A DNA stretch of 7,002 nucleotides from Bacillota bacterium (lineage in GTDB: Bacteria > Bacillota > Clostridia > Oscillospirales > Butyricicoccaceae), in contig JAUZPW010000074.1 of the NCBI GenBank assembly GCA_030705725.1, positions 1 to 7,002 of the forward strand, given 5' to 3'. The first letter of the stretch is position 1. Every line of letters begins with the position of its first letter. Shown here in pieces: positions 6,744 through 7,002 of this stretch. A program made the position numbers and the translations under genes. Below the pieces are notes generated by a model. The model worked only from the letters and a program-made list of their open reading frames with translations, was not told the origin of the DNA and searched no databases.

Positions 6744-6781
6744 ATCAAGCCCTCGTAAAGTCTTTGTAAAATCCCCGTAAA
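6738..6781 (-). promoter_or_regulatory. Putative Pho box: four 11-bp direct repeats upstream of pstS
   Basis: Read on the minus strand, four 11-nt units follow each other without gaps: TTTACGGGGAT, TTTACAAAGAC, TTTACGAGGGC and the degenerate TTGATTTTGCC. The TTTAC core starts at 6781, 6770 and 6759, and TTGAT at 6748, so the phasing is exactly 11 bp. Head-to-tail 11-bp repeats are the known operator architecture of PhoB/PhoP-family regulators, and such a regulator is encoded in this operon. The unit nearest the gene overlaps the weak -35 region. The repeats are seen directly. Binding by the local PhoP is inferred. Confidence 0.8.
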
Positions 6782-6812
6782 GCGCCGGGTTCTATCACAT
6801 ATAGCCAAAATG

Positions 6813-6841
6813 TTCTCTCCGGTTATTGTTAATTTTATAAC
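6813..6841 (+). promoter_or_regulatory. Candidate promoter for the divergent gene
   Basis: TTCTCT (6813-6818), 17 nt, then TATAAC (6836-6841, 5 of 6 matches to TATAAT). The -35 is poor. The -10 lies inside Rex-like site 1. A start near 6848 would leave a leader of about 100 nt containing the tandem dyads. This is the best plus-strand pair I found, but AT-rich sequence makes chance matches likely; TGCTAAACT at 6871-6879 is an alternative extended -10. Confidence 0.25.
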
Positions 6842-6843
6842 AA
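6826..6843. promoter_or_regulatory. Rex-like operator, site 1
   Basis: TTGTTAA-TTTT-ATAACAA matches the published Rex consensus TTGTTAA-N4-TTAACAA at 13 of 14 defined positions. Rex is the NADH/NAD+-sensing repressor of many Gram-positive anaerobes. The flanking A and T extend the dyad to 7-bp arms ATTGTTA and TAACAAT. It overlaps a possible plus-strand -10 (TATAAC, 6836-6841), where a repressor would block transcription. It lies about 107 bp before the divergent start codon and about 45 bp beyond the Pho repeats. Confidence 0.65.
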
Positions 6844-6893
6844 TTTGATCTGGATATTTATCCCCGTAAGTGCTAAACTGGGCACAGTTAGAT

Positions 6894-6925
6894 ATGTTAA
6901 ATATTTAACGTTAAAATATTAACAG
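6894..6925. promoter_or_regulatory. Tandem Rex-like operators, sites 2 and 3
   Basis: Two 14-bp dyads abut with no gap. GTTAAATATTTAAC (6896-6909) is a perfect palindrome, and GTTAAAATATTAAC (6910-6923) has perfect 5-bp arms around AATA. Both carry the exact Rex core GTTAA-N4-TTAAC. Against the full 14 defined Rex positions each scores about 11 of 14 (6894-6911 and 6908-6925), so these would be weaker than site 1. They end 9 bp before the plus-strand Shine-Dalgarno sequence, so a bound protein would sit over or just after the promoter. Another AT-rich dyad-binding repressor is possible. Confidence 0.6.
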
Positions 6926-6933
6926 GCTTCAAT

Positions 6934-6940
6934 AAGGAGG
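6934..6940 (+). promoter_or_regulatory. Strong ribosome binding site of the divergent gene
   Basis: AAGGAGG is a near-perfect anti-16S match. It is followed after 10 nt by GTG at 6951. TTG at 6946 would run into TGA at once, so GTG is the only good start in range, although the spacing is slightly long. An in-frame ATT at 6945 is a less likely start. Confidence 0.75.
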
Positions 6941-6950
6941 TCAGATTGCC

Positions 6951-7002
6951 GTGAAAGAAAACACACGAATTGTAAATAACGCCGATAGGTTAAAAGAGAC
7001 GC
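6951..7002 (+). CDS. Start of a divergent gene, product unknown (partial)
   Basis: Seventeen codons are open from GTG at 6951 to the right edge, encoding MKENTRIVNNADRLKET if the GTG is read as methionine. The strong ribosome binding site at 6934-6940 supports a real start. The visible residues are polar, with no signal peptide or membrane helix, which suggests a cytoplasmic protein, and they are too few to assign a family. The three Rex-like operators upstream suggest a gene controlled by NADH/NAD+ ratio, such as one for fermentation, electron transfer or NAD metabolism. That is inference from the regulatory sites only. The gene is transcribed away from pst and need not be related to phosphate. 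Confidence 0.65.
   Translation, partial: MKENTRIVNNADRLKET

Larger units (their letters stand above)
6687..6950. other. Divergent intergenic regulatory region
   Basis: This 264-bp region holds no gene I can support. From the pst side it contains the pstS Shine-Dalgarno, -10 and -35 and the 11-bp repeats (to 6781), then about 44 bp without recognised signals (6782-6825), then Rex-like site 1, a small GGATA-TT-TATCC dyad (6852-6863), tandem Rex-like sites 2 and 3, and the plus-strand Shine-Dalgarno. The two operator sets do not overlap, so the divergent genes appear independently controlled. No terminator or riboswitch was recognised. Confidence 0.8.

Noticed and set aside
6852..6863. GGATA-TT-TATCC inverted repeat
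   Set aside because: Five-bp arms are short and common in AT-rich DNA, and it matches no regulator motif I can name.
6887..6925. GTTA/TTAAC cores near the divergent gene read as a Bacillus-type Pho box
   Set aside because: Spacings are 9 and 14 bp rather than 11, and the symmetry is palindromic, not direct-repeat, so PhoP is a poor fit.

Overview
The window carries a nearly complete phosphate-acquisition and phosphate-sensing operon on the minus strand, the start of a divergent plus-strand gene at the right edge, and a 264-bp regulatory region between them. In transcription order (right to left) the operon reads pstS, pstC, pstA, pstB, phoU, an OmpR-family response regulator (PhoP type) and a PhoR-type sensor kinase cut by the left edge. 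Spacing is tight: 20 nt between pstS and pstC, none between pstC and pstA, a 4-nt ATGA overlap between pstA and pstB, then gaps of 31, 8 and 14 nt. One mRNA could therefore encode both transporter and signalling chain.

The host looks like an anaerobic, low-to-mid GC Firmicute of the Clostridia type. This is inference from the lipoprotein PstS, purine-rich Shine-Dalgarno sites, the pstSCAB-phoU-phoPR order, the PhoR extracytoplasmic domain style, and Rex-like sites matching the clostridial consensus. No rRNA or other decisive taxonomic marker is present.

Regions: 1-1574 phoR (3' end missing); 1589-2275 phoP; 2284-2943 phoU; 2975-3736 pstB; 3733-4890 pstA; 4891-5781 pstC; 5802-6686 pstS; 6687-6950 intergenic; 6951-7002 first 17 codons of a plus-strand gene. 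PstS binds phosphate outside the cell, PstC and PstA form the channel, and PstB supplies ATP hydrolysis. PhoU is expected to link transporter state to PhoR, and PhoP then acts on the promoter. A clean set of 11-bp-phased repeats (TTTAC every 11 bp, three exact and one degenerate copy) lies just upstream of a weak pstS promoter. It is the expected binding site for the PhoP encoded in the same operon, so the operon is probably autoregulated.

Two things stand out. First, PstA has about 110 extra residues between its first two membrane helices, and these look like a PDZ domain placed outside the membrane. Second, the divergent gene is preceded by three copies of a GTTAA-N4-TTAAC type operator, the pattern of the NADH-sensing repressor Rex, so it is probably redox-controlled and unrelated to phosphate. 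I found no mobile elements, CRISPR arrays, tRNA or rRNA genes.
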